Shown piece by piece: positions 1-8,386 of a stretch of DNA of 64,000 nucleotides. Position numbers and translations under genes: made by a program. Position 1 is the stretch's first letter, and the number at the start of each line of letters is the position of its first letter. The notes under the pieces were generated by a model that was given only the letters and a program-made list of their open reading frames with translations, made no database searches and was not told where the DNA came from. The DNA lies in assembly GCA_963708235.1 (NCBI GenBank), contig OY970200.1:744001-808000 (forward strand). The letters run 5' to 3'. This DNA comes from G963708235 sp963708235. Its GTDB lineage: Bacteria; Actinomycetota; Acidimicrobiia; Spongiisociales; UBA5794.

Positions 1-108
1 AGCGACTTCCACGTCACCGGGGCCAACCCCGCCGGAAACGCCTCGCTGACCGACCCCGCCTTCGTCGCCGACCGCTTCCGCATCATCGGGATCCGTACCC
101 CGGCATAG
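1..108 (+). CDS. C-terminal fragment of an unidentified protein
   Basis: An open frame enters from the left edge in frame 1 and ends at TAG 106-108, giving 35 residues that finish FRIIGIRTPA. Codon use (strong G/C third positions) matches the rest of the window, so it is very probably a real gene end. The visible part carries no motif I recognise, so no function is assigned. It is followed by about 0.8 kb of non-coding DNA. Confidence 0.6.
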   Translation, partial: SDFHVTGANPAGNASLTDPAFVADRFRIIGIRTPA

Positions 109-222
109 AAGCCCTGCGGTCCGATGGACCGTGGGAACAGAATCGGCAGATCTCCGCAGCGACGGGTCGACCCAGGCGGAAATTTGATGCCGCGCGCCGC
201 CCGGTTCGTAGGCGTCGTTTCT

Positions 223-255
223 TGGCCCTCCCCGCCCCAAGGGCGGGGAGGGCCA
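223..255. repeat. Perfect GC-rich palindrome (REP-like)
   Basis: TGGCCCTCCCCGCCC (223-237) is followed by a 3-nt loop CAA and its exact reverse complement (241-255). The left arm occurs again at 344-358 with a decayed right arm. It could be a transcription terminator for the gene ending at 108, but there is no T-tract, and the recurrence of the arm argues for a dispersed REP-like element. Confidence 0.7.
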
Positions 256-366
256 GAAGGGGACGCTTGGGCCGCGTTCAGGCCGTTCGGCCTTGCAGTG
301 TCGCAAGGCCGAGTGCCCTCTTCTGCGCGTGTTCTGCCTTTCCTGGCCCTCCCCGCCCCGGGGGGG

Positions 367-400
367 GCGGGGTGCCTCCGAGGTTCTGGGAGGAGGTGGG
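367..400. repeat. 34-bp direct repeat, copy 1
   Basis: Positions 367-400 are identical to 692-725. The shared core reads GGTGCCTCCGAGG followed by TTCTGGGAGGAGGTGGG. In both copies it lies immediately 3' of a CCCTCC/GGAGGG-type hairpin segment, so hairpin plus tail appear to be one repeated unit. Confidence 0.75.
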
Positions 401-691
401 GCGGGGGGCGAGCTTGTCGTCCCTCAGGGTCGACTTGTCGCGTGCGGCTACGCGTTCTGGGTGCCGCGGCGTTGTTTGCGTGTCCGTCGGTGACGCTGCT
501 GTCGGGGCGGACATTGACGCCGCGCCCCGCCCCGTCGGCGTCCGCCAGCGTCCGCAGCCACCCCTCCCCTACGGGTCTGTCGATTTACTCCGTCCGCCGA
601 TTTCGGGCCGTTGGGGCACAAGGGTTTCGGAGCGCCCAGATTGCCGATCCGGAGGTATTCCGACGCTCCCCTACGGGGAGGGGAGGGCCAA

Positions 692-725
692 GCGGGGTGC
701 CTCCGAGGTTCTGGGAGGAGGTGGG
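692..725. repeat. 34-bp direct repeat, copy 2
   Basis: Second copy of the 34-bp sequence at 367-400, preceded by GGGAGGGCCA (681-690), which is the end of the right arm of the 223-255 palindrome. The order palindrome arm then 34-mer is the same as in copy 1. Confidence 0.75.
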
Positions 726-893
726 TGGGGGTCTCCGGGGTGCGCTCGTGGGTATCGGGGCGGAGGAGGATCCGGGTGACCTTGCTTCCGAGGACCGGTT
801 CCATCCACGCCGGCTGCGAGGCCATCCCGGCGGAGCAGGTTCGGTACTGCTCGTGTGGGAGAACCGAGATCGCATAGCGGGATGGGGGGGTAC

Positions 894-983
894 ATGATGA
901 TCCTGCCCGAGCAGCGGGTGGTGTCGGATCTCTATCGTGACGATGCCGGTCGATCAGGTCTACCGGGAGAGGGGTTGGTGTGA
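894..983 (+). CDS. Possible 29-aa leader peptide coupled to the acyl-CoA synthetase
   Basis: ATG at 894 (or 897) opens a 29-residue frame ending with TGA 981-983, which overlaps the GTG start of the next gene as GTGA. A G-rich stretch (GGGATGGGGGG) precedes it. The overlap is the same type used between most genes of this operon, which is the main argument for it. It has no recognisable motif and could be chance. Confidence 0.25.
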   Translation: MMILPEQRVVSDLYRDDAGRSGLPGEGLV

Positions 984-2851
984 CCGCAACGATGGATCAC
1001 CCTGGTGCGCCCCCGACGGACCAGGGCTTTCCGACCGTGGCGAGCCGCGTGCGCGACTGGGCGCTGCGACATCCGGATGCGGTGGCGATGCGGGCCAAGA
1101 GTCGCGGGATCTGGCGGGAGATCACGTGGTCTGACCTGTACGACCAGATTCTGACCGCCGGGCACGGTCTCATCGCCCTGGGGGTGCAGCCCGGCGATGT
1201 GGTGTCGATCCACTCCGAGGACCGACCGGAGTGGATCATCCTCGACATGGCGACGGTGGCGGTGGGCGGCATCACCACCGGGATGTATCCCGCCAACCCC
1301 GCTGCCGAGGTGGAATATCTGCTCAACGACGCCGGTGCGGGGGTTCACCTCGCCGAGGACCAGGAGCAGGTCGACAAGGTCCTCGCCTTCGACGCCGCGA
1401 GGTTCCCGGCGCTGCGCACGATCATCCACATCGACACCGGTGGGCTGGGCGCCTACGACGATCGACGGCTGATGTCGTGGCAGGACTTCATGGCCATGGG
1501 GGCGAAGCACCGCACCGCCCATCCCGGAGAGGTCGAGCAGCGGATGGCGGCGGCGACCGCCGACGACGTGATGACCCTCGTCTACACCTCTGGGACCACC
1601 GGACCACCGAAGGGGGCGATGCTCACCAACGCCAACGCCGACTACGCCATCCGACAGGTGGTGTTCGTCGACGGGCGGCTCCCCGACAACCGGATGCCCG
1701 GACCCGACGATCAGATCGTCACCTACCTCCCGCTCTGCCACATCGCAGAACGGATCTTCTCGACCTGGACGTTGGCGTCGGCAGGGACGGTCCTCAACTT
1801 CGCCGAGTCGATCGGCACCGTCCAGGCAAACCTGCGCGAGGTGCAACCGACGCTGTTCTTCGCCGTCCCGCGCATCTGGGAGAAGATCCACGCCACGGTG
1901 ATGATCAAGCTCGCCGACGCCAGCCGGTTCAAGCGGTGGTTCGGCAAGCTCGGTCTCGGTCTCGGCCGCTTCGTCGCCAGGCGCCGTGCCGCCAACGGAG
2001 GGCGCCATACCGCCGCCAGCCGTGTCGTCTACTGGATCGGGAACCCGATCTTCTTCCGGCCGCTCAAGGAACGTATCGGGCTGCGGCGTTGCCGCTGGGC
2101 CGGCTCCGGTGCCGCCGCCGTCGCTCCCGAGGTCCTGGAGTTCTTCCTCGGGCTCGGACTGAATGTGTCCGAGCTCTATGGGATGACCGAGAACTCGGCA
2201 ATCGCCACCCTCAGCTTCGACGGCCGGAACCGCATCGGCACCGTCGGGGAGCCCTATCCCGGGATCGGGTTTCGCATCGACGGTGACACCGGCGAGATCC
2301 AGGTCCGGCACGACGGTGTGTTCCGTGGCTACTGGAATCAGCCCGACGCCACCCGGGCGGCGTTCACCGCCGACGGGTGGCTCCGGACCGGTGATGTCGG
2401 GGAGTGGGACGGGACCCATGTCAGGATCGTCGACCGGATCAGGGACATCATCATCACCACCGGCGGGAAGAACATCTCCCCGTCGGAGATCGAGAACAGC
2501 CTCAAGGCGTCCCCGTACGTCAAGGAGGCGATGGTGGTCGGGGACGGGCGCCGGTATGTCACCGCCCTGATCGGGATCGAGCCCGACACCGTCGGCAACT
2601 GGGCGGTCCGCCGCGGTATCCGCTACACCACCCATCGGGACCTCACCGAGCGACCCGAGGTCATGGAACTGGTCGGCGGAATCGTCGATCAGACCAACGG
2701 GAAGCTCTCCACCGTCGAGCAGGTCAAGCAGTTCCGGCTCATCCCCAAGGAACTCGTCCACGAGGACGGCGAGCTGACCGCCACCCAGAAGCTCAAGCGT
2801 TCCGCCATGGTCGCCCAGTTCACCGACCTCGTCGAAGGCATGTACCAGTGA
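980..2851 (+). CDS. AMP-forming long-chain acyl-CoA synthetase
   Basis: 623 aa of the ANL adenylating superfamily (FadD15-like). It would activate a carboxylic acid, probably a fatty acid, with ATP and CoA in the cytoplasm. The AMP-binding P-loop YTSGTTGPPKGAM begins at residue 202. The adenylate motif ELYGMTEN, the hinge-region GWLRTGDVG (about residue 470) with RIRDIIITTGGKN, and a C-terminal QKLKR lysine near 604 are all present. GTG 980 was chosen because GGGAGAGG lies 7-8 nt upstream. It is the first certain gene of a run leading into a Liv-type ABC importer, an arrangement common in bacteria, suggesting that the importer brings in the acid which this enzyme activates. Substrate chain length cannot be read from the sequence. 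Confidence 0.9.
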   Translation: MTATMDHPGAPPTDQGFPTVASRVRDWALRHPDAVAMRAKSRGIWREITWSDLYDQILTAGHGLIALGVQPGDVVSIHSEDRPEWIILDMATVAVGGITTGMYPANPAAEVEYLLNDAGAGVHLAEDQEQVDKVLAFDAARFPALRTIIHIDTGGLGAYDDRRLMSWQDFMAMGAKHRTAHPGEVEQRMAAATADDVMTLVYTSGTTGPPKGAMLTNANADYAIRQVVFVDGRLPDNRMPGPDDQIVTYLPLCHIAERIFSTWTLASAGTVLNFAESIGTVQANLREVQPTLFFAVPRIWEKIHATVMIKLADASRFKRWFGKLGLGLGRFVARRRAANGGRHTAASRVVYWIGNPIFFRPLKERIGLRRCRWAGSGAAAVAPEVLEFFLGLGLNVSELYGMTENSAIATLSFDGRNRIGTVGEPYPGIGFRIDGDTGEIQVRHDGVFRGYWNQPDATRAAFTADGWLRTGDVGEWDGTHVRIVDRIRDIIITTGGKNISPSEIENSLKASPYVKEAMVVGDGRRYVTALIGIEPDTVGNWAVRRGIRYTTHRDLTERPEVMELVGGIVDQTNGKLSTVEQVKQFRLIPKELVHEDGELTATQKLKRSAMVAQFTDLVEGMYQ

Positions 2852-2926
2852 ACGATCATCGCCGCACCCGGTCCGGTTGCGGGCGGGCGGGCGCATCGTG
2901 AGGCCCCGACAACCCGGAAACCGGCG

Positions 2927-3916
2927 ATGATCCGGGGTGTGGTCGTCGCCGTTGCGCAGGATTCGGCGGCACTCGACAAGTTCGCCGACGCCGTCACCAA
3001 CGGGCTGTCCCTCGGGGCGCTGTATGCCCTCCTGGCGCTCGGGTTCGTGATCATCTTCAAGGCGACCCAGGTGGTCAATTTCGCCCACGGTGCGATCGCC
3101 GCTCTCGGCGCCTACTTCACCGTCTATTTCGCCACCGTGCTCAACTTCCCCGGTCGCTATCTCGGCGAGGTGCCCGAGTACGTGGCCTGGGGTCTCTCGG
3201 CGCTGACGGCGGTGGCGTTCACCGCCGTGATCGGGTTGCTGATCGAACGTCTGACCCTGCGTCCGATGGTGGGCGAGTCGCTGTTCGCCGTCGCCATGGT
3301 GACCATCGGGGTCGACATCATCGTCCGCACCGTCACCAACGACTACATCAGCACCAACCCGCGTCCGCTCGGCGATCCGTGGGGGGTTTCCGTCGTCGAG
3401 TGGGGTCCGGTCTCGATGGCGGCCACCGAGGTCGCCACCATCGGCGCCACGCTGGTGTTGTTGGCGCTGGTGGCGGCCTTCTTCCGAACCCGGTTCGGCA
3501 TTGCGATGCGCGCCACCGCCTTCGACCAGGAGGCGGCGATGGCGCAGGGGATCCCGGTGGGTCGCATCTTCGCCATGGCATGGGTGATCGGTGCGGCACT
3601 CGCCGCCTTCGCCGGGATCTTCTCCTCGATGTTCCCCCGTGCGTCGACCGGGGTCACCCAGAACGCCACGGCGTTCTTCGCCTTCCGCGCTTTCCCGGCG
3701 ATCATCGTCGGTGGGCTGGACTCGATCCCGGGGGCCGTGGTCGGCGGGTTCATCATCGGGCTCGCCGAGTCATTCGCCGGGACGTACCTCACCGGTTCGA
3801 CCTTCTCGTTCCTGGGCACCGGGTTCTCCGGTGTCGTCCCCTACATCGTGATGTTGGGCTTCCTGCTGATCCGACCGTACGGGCTGTTCGGGACCAGGGA
3901 GATCCGGCGCGTATGA
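2927..3916 (+). CDS. livH: Branched-chain amino acid-type ABC permease (LivH family)
   Basis: 329 aa inner-membrane permease with about eight hydrophobic segments. The family hallmark of LivH (GLSLGALYALLALGFVIIFKATQVVNFAHG-type N-terminus, seen at residues 25-60) and the late EAA-like loop (FRAFPAIIVGGLDSIPGAVVGG) are present. It forms the translocation pore with the LivM-like product, whose start ATG overlaps this stop as ATGA. ATG 2927 is used; in-frame GTG codons a few triplets later are alternatives, as the Shine-Dalgarno is weak. Despite the family name, proximity to an acyl-CoA synthetase makes a carboxylate substrate plausible (inference). Confidence 0.92.
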   Translation: MIRGVVVAVAQDSAALDKFADAVTNGLSLGALYALLALGFVIIFKATQVVNFAHGAIAALGAYFTVYFATVLNFPGRYLGEVPEYVAWGLSALTAVAFTAVIGLLIERLTLRPMVGESLFAVAMVTIGVDIIVRTVTNDYISTNPRPLGDPWGVSVVEWGPVSMAATEVATIGATLVLLALVAAFFRTRFGIAMRATAFDQEAAMAQGIPVGRIFAMAWVIGAALAAFAGIFSSMFPRASTGVTQNATAFFAFRAFPAIIVGGLDSIPGAVVGGFIIGLAESFAGTYLTGSTFSFLGTGFSGVVPYIVMLGFLLIRPYGLFGTREIRRV

Positions 3917-5259
3917 GAGGCCGCCCCAATCTCTATGTGTCATACGCCGACGAGCAGGCGTTGTTGCCGACCACCGCGCAGCGGGTGGCGCTCGGGATCC
4001 TGGTGGCGCTGATGGTCTACGTGCCGCTCGGCGGCGCCGTCGAGGTCGGTGGCGCCACCCTGCAACCGTTCGGGTTCCTCTCCGACGGGGACTGGCTGCG
4101 GATCCTCTCCCAGGTCGCGCTGATCGCCGTCGGGGCGCTCGGGATCAACATCCTCACCGGTCTCGCCGGTCAGGTGTCGCTGGGTCATGCGTTCTTCATG
4201 GGCATCGGCGCCTACACCGCCGCCGTCCTCGGTTCGCCGGTGGGCGCCGAAGGGGTCTTCGGGGTGCGGTGGGGTGCCGGGCTGCCGATCTGGGTCTGGC
4301 TCCCCGCCGCCGGGATGGCGGCGGCCCTGGTCGGAGCCATGGTGGCCCCGACGGCGGTCCGGGTGCGGGGTCTCTACCTGGCGTTCGTGACCCTGGGTCT
4401 GGTATTCATCGGTGAATGGATGTTCCGCAACCTGGTGTCGATCACGGGCGGCTCGCAATCGGGCCGGACCTTCCCGGCACTCGAGTTCCGGCTGTGGGGG
4501 ATCGACCGCACCGATGCCCCGGCGACCGGGCCGCTCCACATCGACTTCACCAGCGACGGTCCGGCGTGGTTCTGGGTCGACTGGCTCGACTGGGCCCTGG
4601 GGCCGTGGATCAACTTCCCCGACCAGTTGAGCGGGGGCGCCAAGACCTATCTCCTCCTCGCCGCCATCGCTGCCGGGTTCGTGTTGCTGGCGAAGAACCT
4701 GCAGCGGACCCGGATCGGCCGGTCGTTCATGGCGCTGCGGGACCGCGACATCGCCGCCGAGGTGATGGGGGTCCCCGACGCCGGCACCAAGCTGAAGGCG
4801 TTCGCCATCTCGTCGTTCTATGCGGGGATTTCCGGGGCGTTGCTCGGAGCATTTGTCGGGCGATTGGTCCCTGAGACGTTCAACCTCGACCTGTCGGTCC
4901 AGTTCATTGCGATCATCCTGATCGGTGGTGCCGGAACCGTCGCCGGAGCTCTCGCCGGGACCGTTTTCGTGGTGATGCTTCCCCGCCTGGTACAGGACTT
5001 CTCGACCTGGCTGACCGCAACCGTCGCCTCCGACGGTGTGCTGGCACCGGTGGTGGACCTGTTCGTCTCCACCGGGCCGGGCGACTGGGGTCTGGTGTCG
5101 ACATCCGTGGGTGTGACTCCGGGACTCAACGTGGCCCAACTCAACCTGGTGCTCTACGGGGCGCTCATCATCGGTTTCCTCATCTTCGAACCTCTCGGCC
5201 TGTACGGTATCTGGGTGCGCATTCGGAACTATTGGAAGTCGTGGCCCTTCACCTATTGA
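3913..5259 (+). CDS. livM: Branched-chain amino acid-type ABC permease (LivM family)
   Basis: 448 aa, second pore subunit of the importer. The start ATG 3913 overlaps the livH stop (ATGA). The longer open frame reaching back to 3379 is only read-through over livH. After a hydrophilic N-terminus there are multiple transmembrane spans, the LivM motif GINILTGLAGQVSLGHAFFMG-type region (about residues 75-100) and the conserved RDIAAEVMGV-like cytoplasmic loop (near 275) that contacts the ATPases. It is somewhat longer than a typical LivM, with an insertion of acidic and aromatic residues around 190-235 that should face outside. Confidence 0.92.
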   Translation: MRGRPNLYVSYADEQALLPTTAQRVALGILVALMVYVPLGGAVEVGGATLQPFGFLSDGDWLRILSQVALIAVGALGINILTGLAGQVSLGHAFFMGIGAYTAAVLGSPVGAEGVFGVRWGAGLPIWVWLPAAGMAAALVGAMVAPTAVRVRGLYLAFVTLGLVFIGEWMFRNLVSITGGSQSGRTFPALEFRLWGIDRTDAPATGPLHIDFTSDGPAWFWVDWLDWALGPWINFPDQLSGGAKTYLLLAAIAAGFVLLAKNLQRTRIGRSFMALRDRDIAAEVMGVPDAGTKLKAFAISSFYAGISGALLGAFVGRLVPETFNLDLSVQFIAIILIGGAGTVAGALAGTVFVVMLPRLVQDFSTWLTATVASDGVLAPVVDLFVSTGPGDWGLVSTSVGVTPGLNVAQLNLVLYGALIIGFLIFEPLGLYGIWVRIRNYWKSWPFTY

Positions 5260-5319
5260 GGCCCTCAACGGCATTCCGGCTCATCGCCGGATGGACACAA
5301 ACGGAAGGACGGAACGTCG

Positions 5320-6660
5320 ATGAATCGACACAGCAAGAGGTGGTGGGCGCTGATCGTGGCACTGCTCCTCGTGGTGACGGCATGCAGCGGCGACGACACC
5401 GACGGCGACACCACCACCACCGGTTCGGCTGACGCCGGCACCGATCACCCCGACATCGTCACCGACATCGGGGTCGATCTCGAGACGGGCGTCATCACCG
5501 TGGGGATGCTCTCCGACCTGACCGGAGCCTTCGGGCCACTGGTGACGGCGATCCTCGCCGGACACGAGGTCTACTGGGAGAACGTCAACGACAACGGCGG
5601 CATCAACGGTCTCACCGTCGAGTTGGAGGTGCGTGACACCGGGTACGACGTGCCCGCCCATGTCGAGTTGTACGAGGAGCTGAAGACCCAGGTGGTTGCG
5701 TTTGGTCACTCCACCGGGTCCCCTCACACCGTCGCCATCAACGAAGCCCTGCAGACCGACGGCATCCTTGCGATTCCGCTCACCTGGTATTCGGGGTGGA
5801 GCGACCCGGCCATCAATTCCAACCTGATGTCTCACGGCACGCCGTACTGCCTCGAGGTGATGAACCTCCTGTCCTACGGGATGGAGCAGGCCCAGGCGGC
5901 AGGGGTGGAAAGCCCCACGGTGGGCCTCGTCACCGTTCCGGGTGACTACGGACTCGACGCCGCGGCCGGCGCCCAGTTGGCTGTCGCCGAACTCGGGTTG
6001 GAGGTGGTCTTCGACGGCACCGGAACCATCATCCCGGGTCAGGACCAGACACCGATCGCCGGTGAGCTGGTGGCCGCCGATCCCGACATCGTGCTGGTCG
6101 CCACCACACCCGACCTGTTCACCGAGGTCTACGGTCCGGCGATCCAGAGCGGTTTCGAGGCGGTGTGGCTCGCCCCGGCGCCGAGCTACAACCCGGCGTT
6201 CCTCGACAGCCCGCTGGCCGAGGCGGTGCAGCGGGACCTGATCGTCTCGTTCTATGTCCAGCCGTGGGGTGCGGGCACTGCAGGCACTGACGAGCTGGAA
6301 GCGTTGTTCGCCGAGCGTCGGCCCGGCGCACCGGCTACCGACTACTACGCCGAGGGCTTTGTCGAGGCGAAGATCCTCCATGACGCCCTGCTCCGTGCCT
6401 ACGAGAACGGCGACATGACCCAGGCCGGCGTGGTGACGGCCGCCAAGAGCCTCGAGAACGTCGACTTCAACGGGTTGGCCCCGAGCGAGTCGTACGTCGG
6501 CGAACCCAACGAGCGGGTGCAACGCACCAACGTGCTGCTCCGACCCGACCTCGCCGACCGTCAGGCCGGCGGCACCGGCGCCAGCGTGGTCGAGGCGGAC
6601 TACGTCTCGGACCTGGCTGCGGGGTTCGAGTTCACCGAAGCCTGCTACCAGCTCGACTGA
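5320..6660 (+). CDS. Lipoprotein substrate-binding protein of the Liv-type importer
   Basis: 446 aa, type I periplasmic-binding fold (LivK-like; Peripla_BP_6). It starts with a lipoprotein signal peptide: basic MNRHSKR, a hydrophobic core, and a VVTAC lipobox with the acylated Cys at 22, then an acidic/Thr linker. The mature part opens with VGMLSDLTGAFGPL, the usual first strand of this family. ATG 5320 is preceded by GGAAGGA. It lies between the permease and ATPase genes, and a strong hairpin follows its stop. The ligand is unknown; coupling to an acyl-CoA synthetase suggests a carboxylic acid rather than leucine. Confidence 0.9.
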   Translation: MNRHSKRWWALIVALLLVVTACSGDDTDGDTTTTGSADAGTDHPDIVTDIGVDLETGVITVGMLSDLTGAFGPLVTAILAGHEVYWENVNDNGGINGLTVELEVRDTGYDVPAHVELYEELKTQVVAFGHSTGSPHTVAINEALQTDGILAIPLTWYSGWSDPAINSNLMSHGTPYCLEVMNLLSYGMEQAQAAGVESPTVGLVTVPGDYGLDAAAGAQLAVAELGLEVVFDGTGTIIPGQDQTPIAGELVAADPDIVLVATTPDLFTEVYGPAIQSGFEAVWLAPAPSYNPAFLDSPLAEAVQRDLIVSFYVQPWGAGTAGTDELEALFAERRPGAPATDYYAEGFVEAKILHDALLRAYENGDMTQAGVVTAAKSLENVDFNGLAPSESYVGEPNERVQRTNVLLRPDLADRQAGGTGASVVEADYVSDLAAGFEFTEACYQLD

Positions 6661-6671
6661 GCGGGACCGGA

Positions 6672-6702
6672 GCTCTGCCGGGGATGGGGTCCCCGGCAGA
6701 GC
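6672..6702 (+). terminator. Intergenic hairpin between binding-protein and ATPase genes
   Basis: GCTCTGCCGGGGA (6672-6684) pairs perfectly with 6690-6702 around the loop TGGGG, a 13-bp GC-rich stem 11 nt after the binding-protein stop. There is no T-tract. Such stems after binding-protein genes commonly protect the upstream mRNA or attenuate read-through, giving more binding protein than ATPase; that role is inferred here. Confidence 0.65.
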
Positions 6703-6767
6703 CTCCCGCCGGTGCCAGGCCAGATCGGCCCGCCACCCCGGAACATCAAGAGAGGAGCGCTCGCAAC

Positions 6768-7559
6768 GTGTTGGAGGTCTCGAACCTCGAGGTCGTCTAC
6801 AACGATGTCGTCCTGGTGCTGCGCGGGGTCTCGCTGCGGGTCGCCGACGGCGGCATCGTGGCGCTGCTGGGAGCGAACGGCGCCGGCAAGACAACCACGC
6901 TGCGCGCCATCGGGGGGTTGTTGGAGATCCACGGCGGCGCCGTCACCAAGGGCACGGTCAGCTTCGAAGGCGAGGAGATCCACCGCAGCGACCCGGCGTA
7001 CATCGTCCGGTCCGGGATCACGCAGGTGCTCGAGGGGCGACGGATATTCGCCGAGATGACCGTCGAGGAGAACCTCCGCACCGGCGCCTTCACCAACCGC
7101 AACCGCCACGCGATCGACACTGCCCACGACCGGGTGCTCGCCCTGTTCCCCCTGCTGGCGGACCGCCGCAGGGCCGTTGCCGGATATCTGTCGGGGGGCG
7201 AGCAGCAGATGCTCGCAATCGGGCGCTCGTTGATGGCGAGCCCGAAACTGCTGATCCTCGACGAACCCTCGCTGGGGCTGGCGCCGCGCCTGGTGCAACA
7301 GATCGGCGACATCATCGTCGAGATCAACCGGCAGGGGACCTCGGTGCTGCTCATCGAACAGAATGCGGCCATGGCGCTGTCGATCGCCGATCGCGGCTAC
7401 ATCATGGAGACCGGCAAGATGGTGATGGACGGTCCGGCCGAACGGCTCCGCCACGACCCCGACGTCAAGGAGTTCTACCTCGGTCTCCATGCGGCGGGTG
7501 AACGTCGTTCGTTCCGAGAGGTCAAGCACTACAAGCGACGCAAGCGGTGGTTGTCGTGA
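6768..7559 (+). CDS. livF: ABC transporter ATPase (LivF family)
   Basis: 263 aa cytoplasmic ATPase. Walker A GANGAGKT is at 35-42, the ABC signature LSGGEQQ near 140-146 and Walker B LLILDEP near 161-167, with the LivF-type sequence PSLGLAPRLVQQI after it. GTG 6768 is chosen over the longer frame because AGAGGAG sits 10 nt upstream and the protein then begins LEVSNLEVVY as family members do. It lies downstream of the hairpin at 6672-6702 and its end overlaps the start of the second ATPase. It would power the importer with the LivG-like subunit. Confidence 0.93.
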   Translation: MLEVSNLEVVYNDVVLVLRGVSLRVADGGIVALLGANGAGKTTTLRAIGGLLEIHGGAVTKGTVSFEGEEIHRSDPAYIVRSGITQVLEGRRIFAEMTVEENLRTGAFTNRNRHAIDTAHDRVLALFPLLADRRRAVAGYLSGGEQQMLAIGRSLMASPKLLILDEPSLGLAPRLVQQIGDIIVEINRQGTSVLLIEQNAAMALSIADRGYIMETGKMVMDGPAERLRHDPDVKEFYLGLHAAGERRSFREVKHYKRRKRWLS

Positions 7560-8386
7560 CCGCCCTGGTGGAGTTCAGCGATGTGTCACTCGCCTTCAAG
7601 GGCGTCCAGGCGCTGGCCGGTGTCGACTTCCATGTCGACGAGGGTGAGCTGTTTGCCATCATCGGGCCCAACGGCGCCGGGAAGACATCGATCTTCAACT
7701 GCCTCAACGGGGTGTACCGACCGCAACAGGGTGACGTGAAGTGGCGGGGGACCAGCATCGTCGGAATGCGACCCGACCGCATCGCCGCCCTCGGGATCGC
7801 CCGCACCTTCCAGAACATCGAGCTGTTCGCCCATATGACGGTGATCGACAACCTGCTGCTGGGTCGCCATGTCCGCACCGAGGTCGGGTGGCTCGCCGGA
7901 AGTCTGTGGAAGGGAAAGGCACAGGCGGAGGAGTTGGACAACCGCCGCAAGGTCGAAGAGATCATCGACCTGCTCGAAATCGCCGCCTGGAGAAAGTACC
8001 CGGTGGCGCTGCTCCCCTACGGTATCCAGAAGCGAGTTGAATTGGGAAGGGCCCTGGCGATGGAACCGAGTCTGCTCCTGCTCGATGAACCGGTGGCGGG
8101 AATGAATCTGGAGGAGACCGAGGACATGGCGCGGTTCGTACTCGATATCCGTGACGAGTTGGGGACCGCCATCGTCCTCGTCGAACACGACATGGGTCTG
8201 GTGATGGATATCGCCGATCGGGTGATGGTGCTCGACTTCGGGACCCCGATCGCCACCGGCACACCCGAAGTGGTGCAACGACACCCGGAGGTCATCCGCG
8301 CCTACCTTGGTGAGGAGTTCGAGAGCCGCCACCTGCGACAAGCTGAGATCGCCGTCGAACCTTCCGTTGGACAGGAGACCCCATGA
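7556..8386 (+). CDS. livG: ABC transporter ATPase (LivG family)
   Basis: 276 aa from GTG 7556, which overlaps the livF stop as GTGA; GTG 7547 is an in-frame alternative that adds three residues. Walker A GPNGAGKT lies at 37-44. The signature region is LPYGIQKRVE, the usual LivG variant of LSGGQ, and Walker B is LLLLDEPVAGMN. The conserved LivG segment FQNIELFAHMTV is also seen. The C-terminal 20 residues after ITAYLG-like IRAYLGEEF are a tail not needed for the ATPase. Its stop overlaps the glgB start (ATGA), physically tying the importer to glycogen synthesis. Confidence 0.93.
   Translation: MTALVEFSDVSLAFKGVQALAGVDFHVDEGELFAIIGPNGAGKTSIFNCLNGVYRPQQGDVKWRGTSIVGMRPDRIAALGIARTFQNIELFAHMTVIDNLLLGRHVRTEVGWLAGSLWKGKAQAEELDNRRKVEEIIDLLEIAAWRKYPVALLPYGIQKRVELGRALAMEPSLLLLDEPVAGMNLEETEDMARFVLDIRDELGTAIVLVEHDMGLVMDIADRVMVLDFGTPIATGTPEVVQRHPEVIRAYLGEEFESRHLRQAEIAVEPSVGQETP

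Larger units (their letters stand above)
109..893. other. Non-coding stretch with GC-rich palindromes and direct repeats
   Basis: Open frames exist in all six frames here, but none has the codon bias of the neighbours, and they are rich in Arg, Pro, Gly and Ser, as expected for chance frames in GC-rich DNA. The stretch holds a perfect 15-bp-arm palindrome (223-255), a second copy of its left arm (344-358), a 34-bp direct repeat (367-400 and 692-725) and C/G-rich short hairpins near 666-680. It presumably also holds the promoter for the downstream acyl-CoA synthetase operon, but I see no clear -10/-35 pair. Confidence 0.6.

Noticed and set aside
109..893. 257-aa and 185-aa forward frames in the repeat region
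   Set aside because: Composition is random for GC-rich DNA and the frames run through palindromic repeats.
932..3088. 718-aa open frame on the reverse strand, opposite the acyl-CoA synthetase
   Set aside because: It has the shadow composition (Asp/Gly/His/Arg-rich) of GC-rich antisense frames and lies over a gene with complete ANL motifs.
3379..5259. 626-aa version of livM
   Set aside because: The extension overlaps livH in another frame; ATG 3913 gives a normal LivM and an ATGA overlap.
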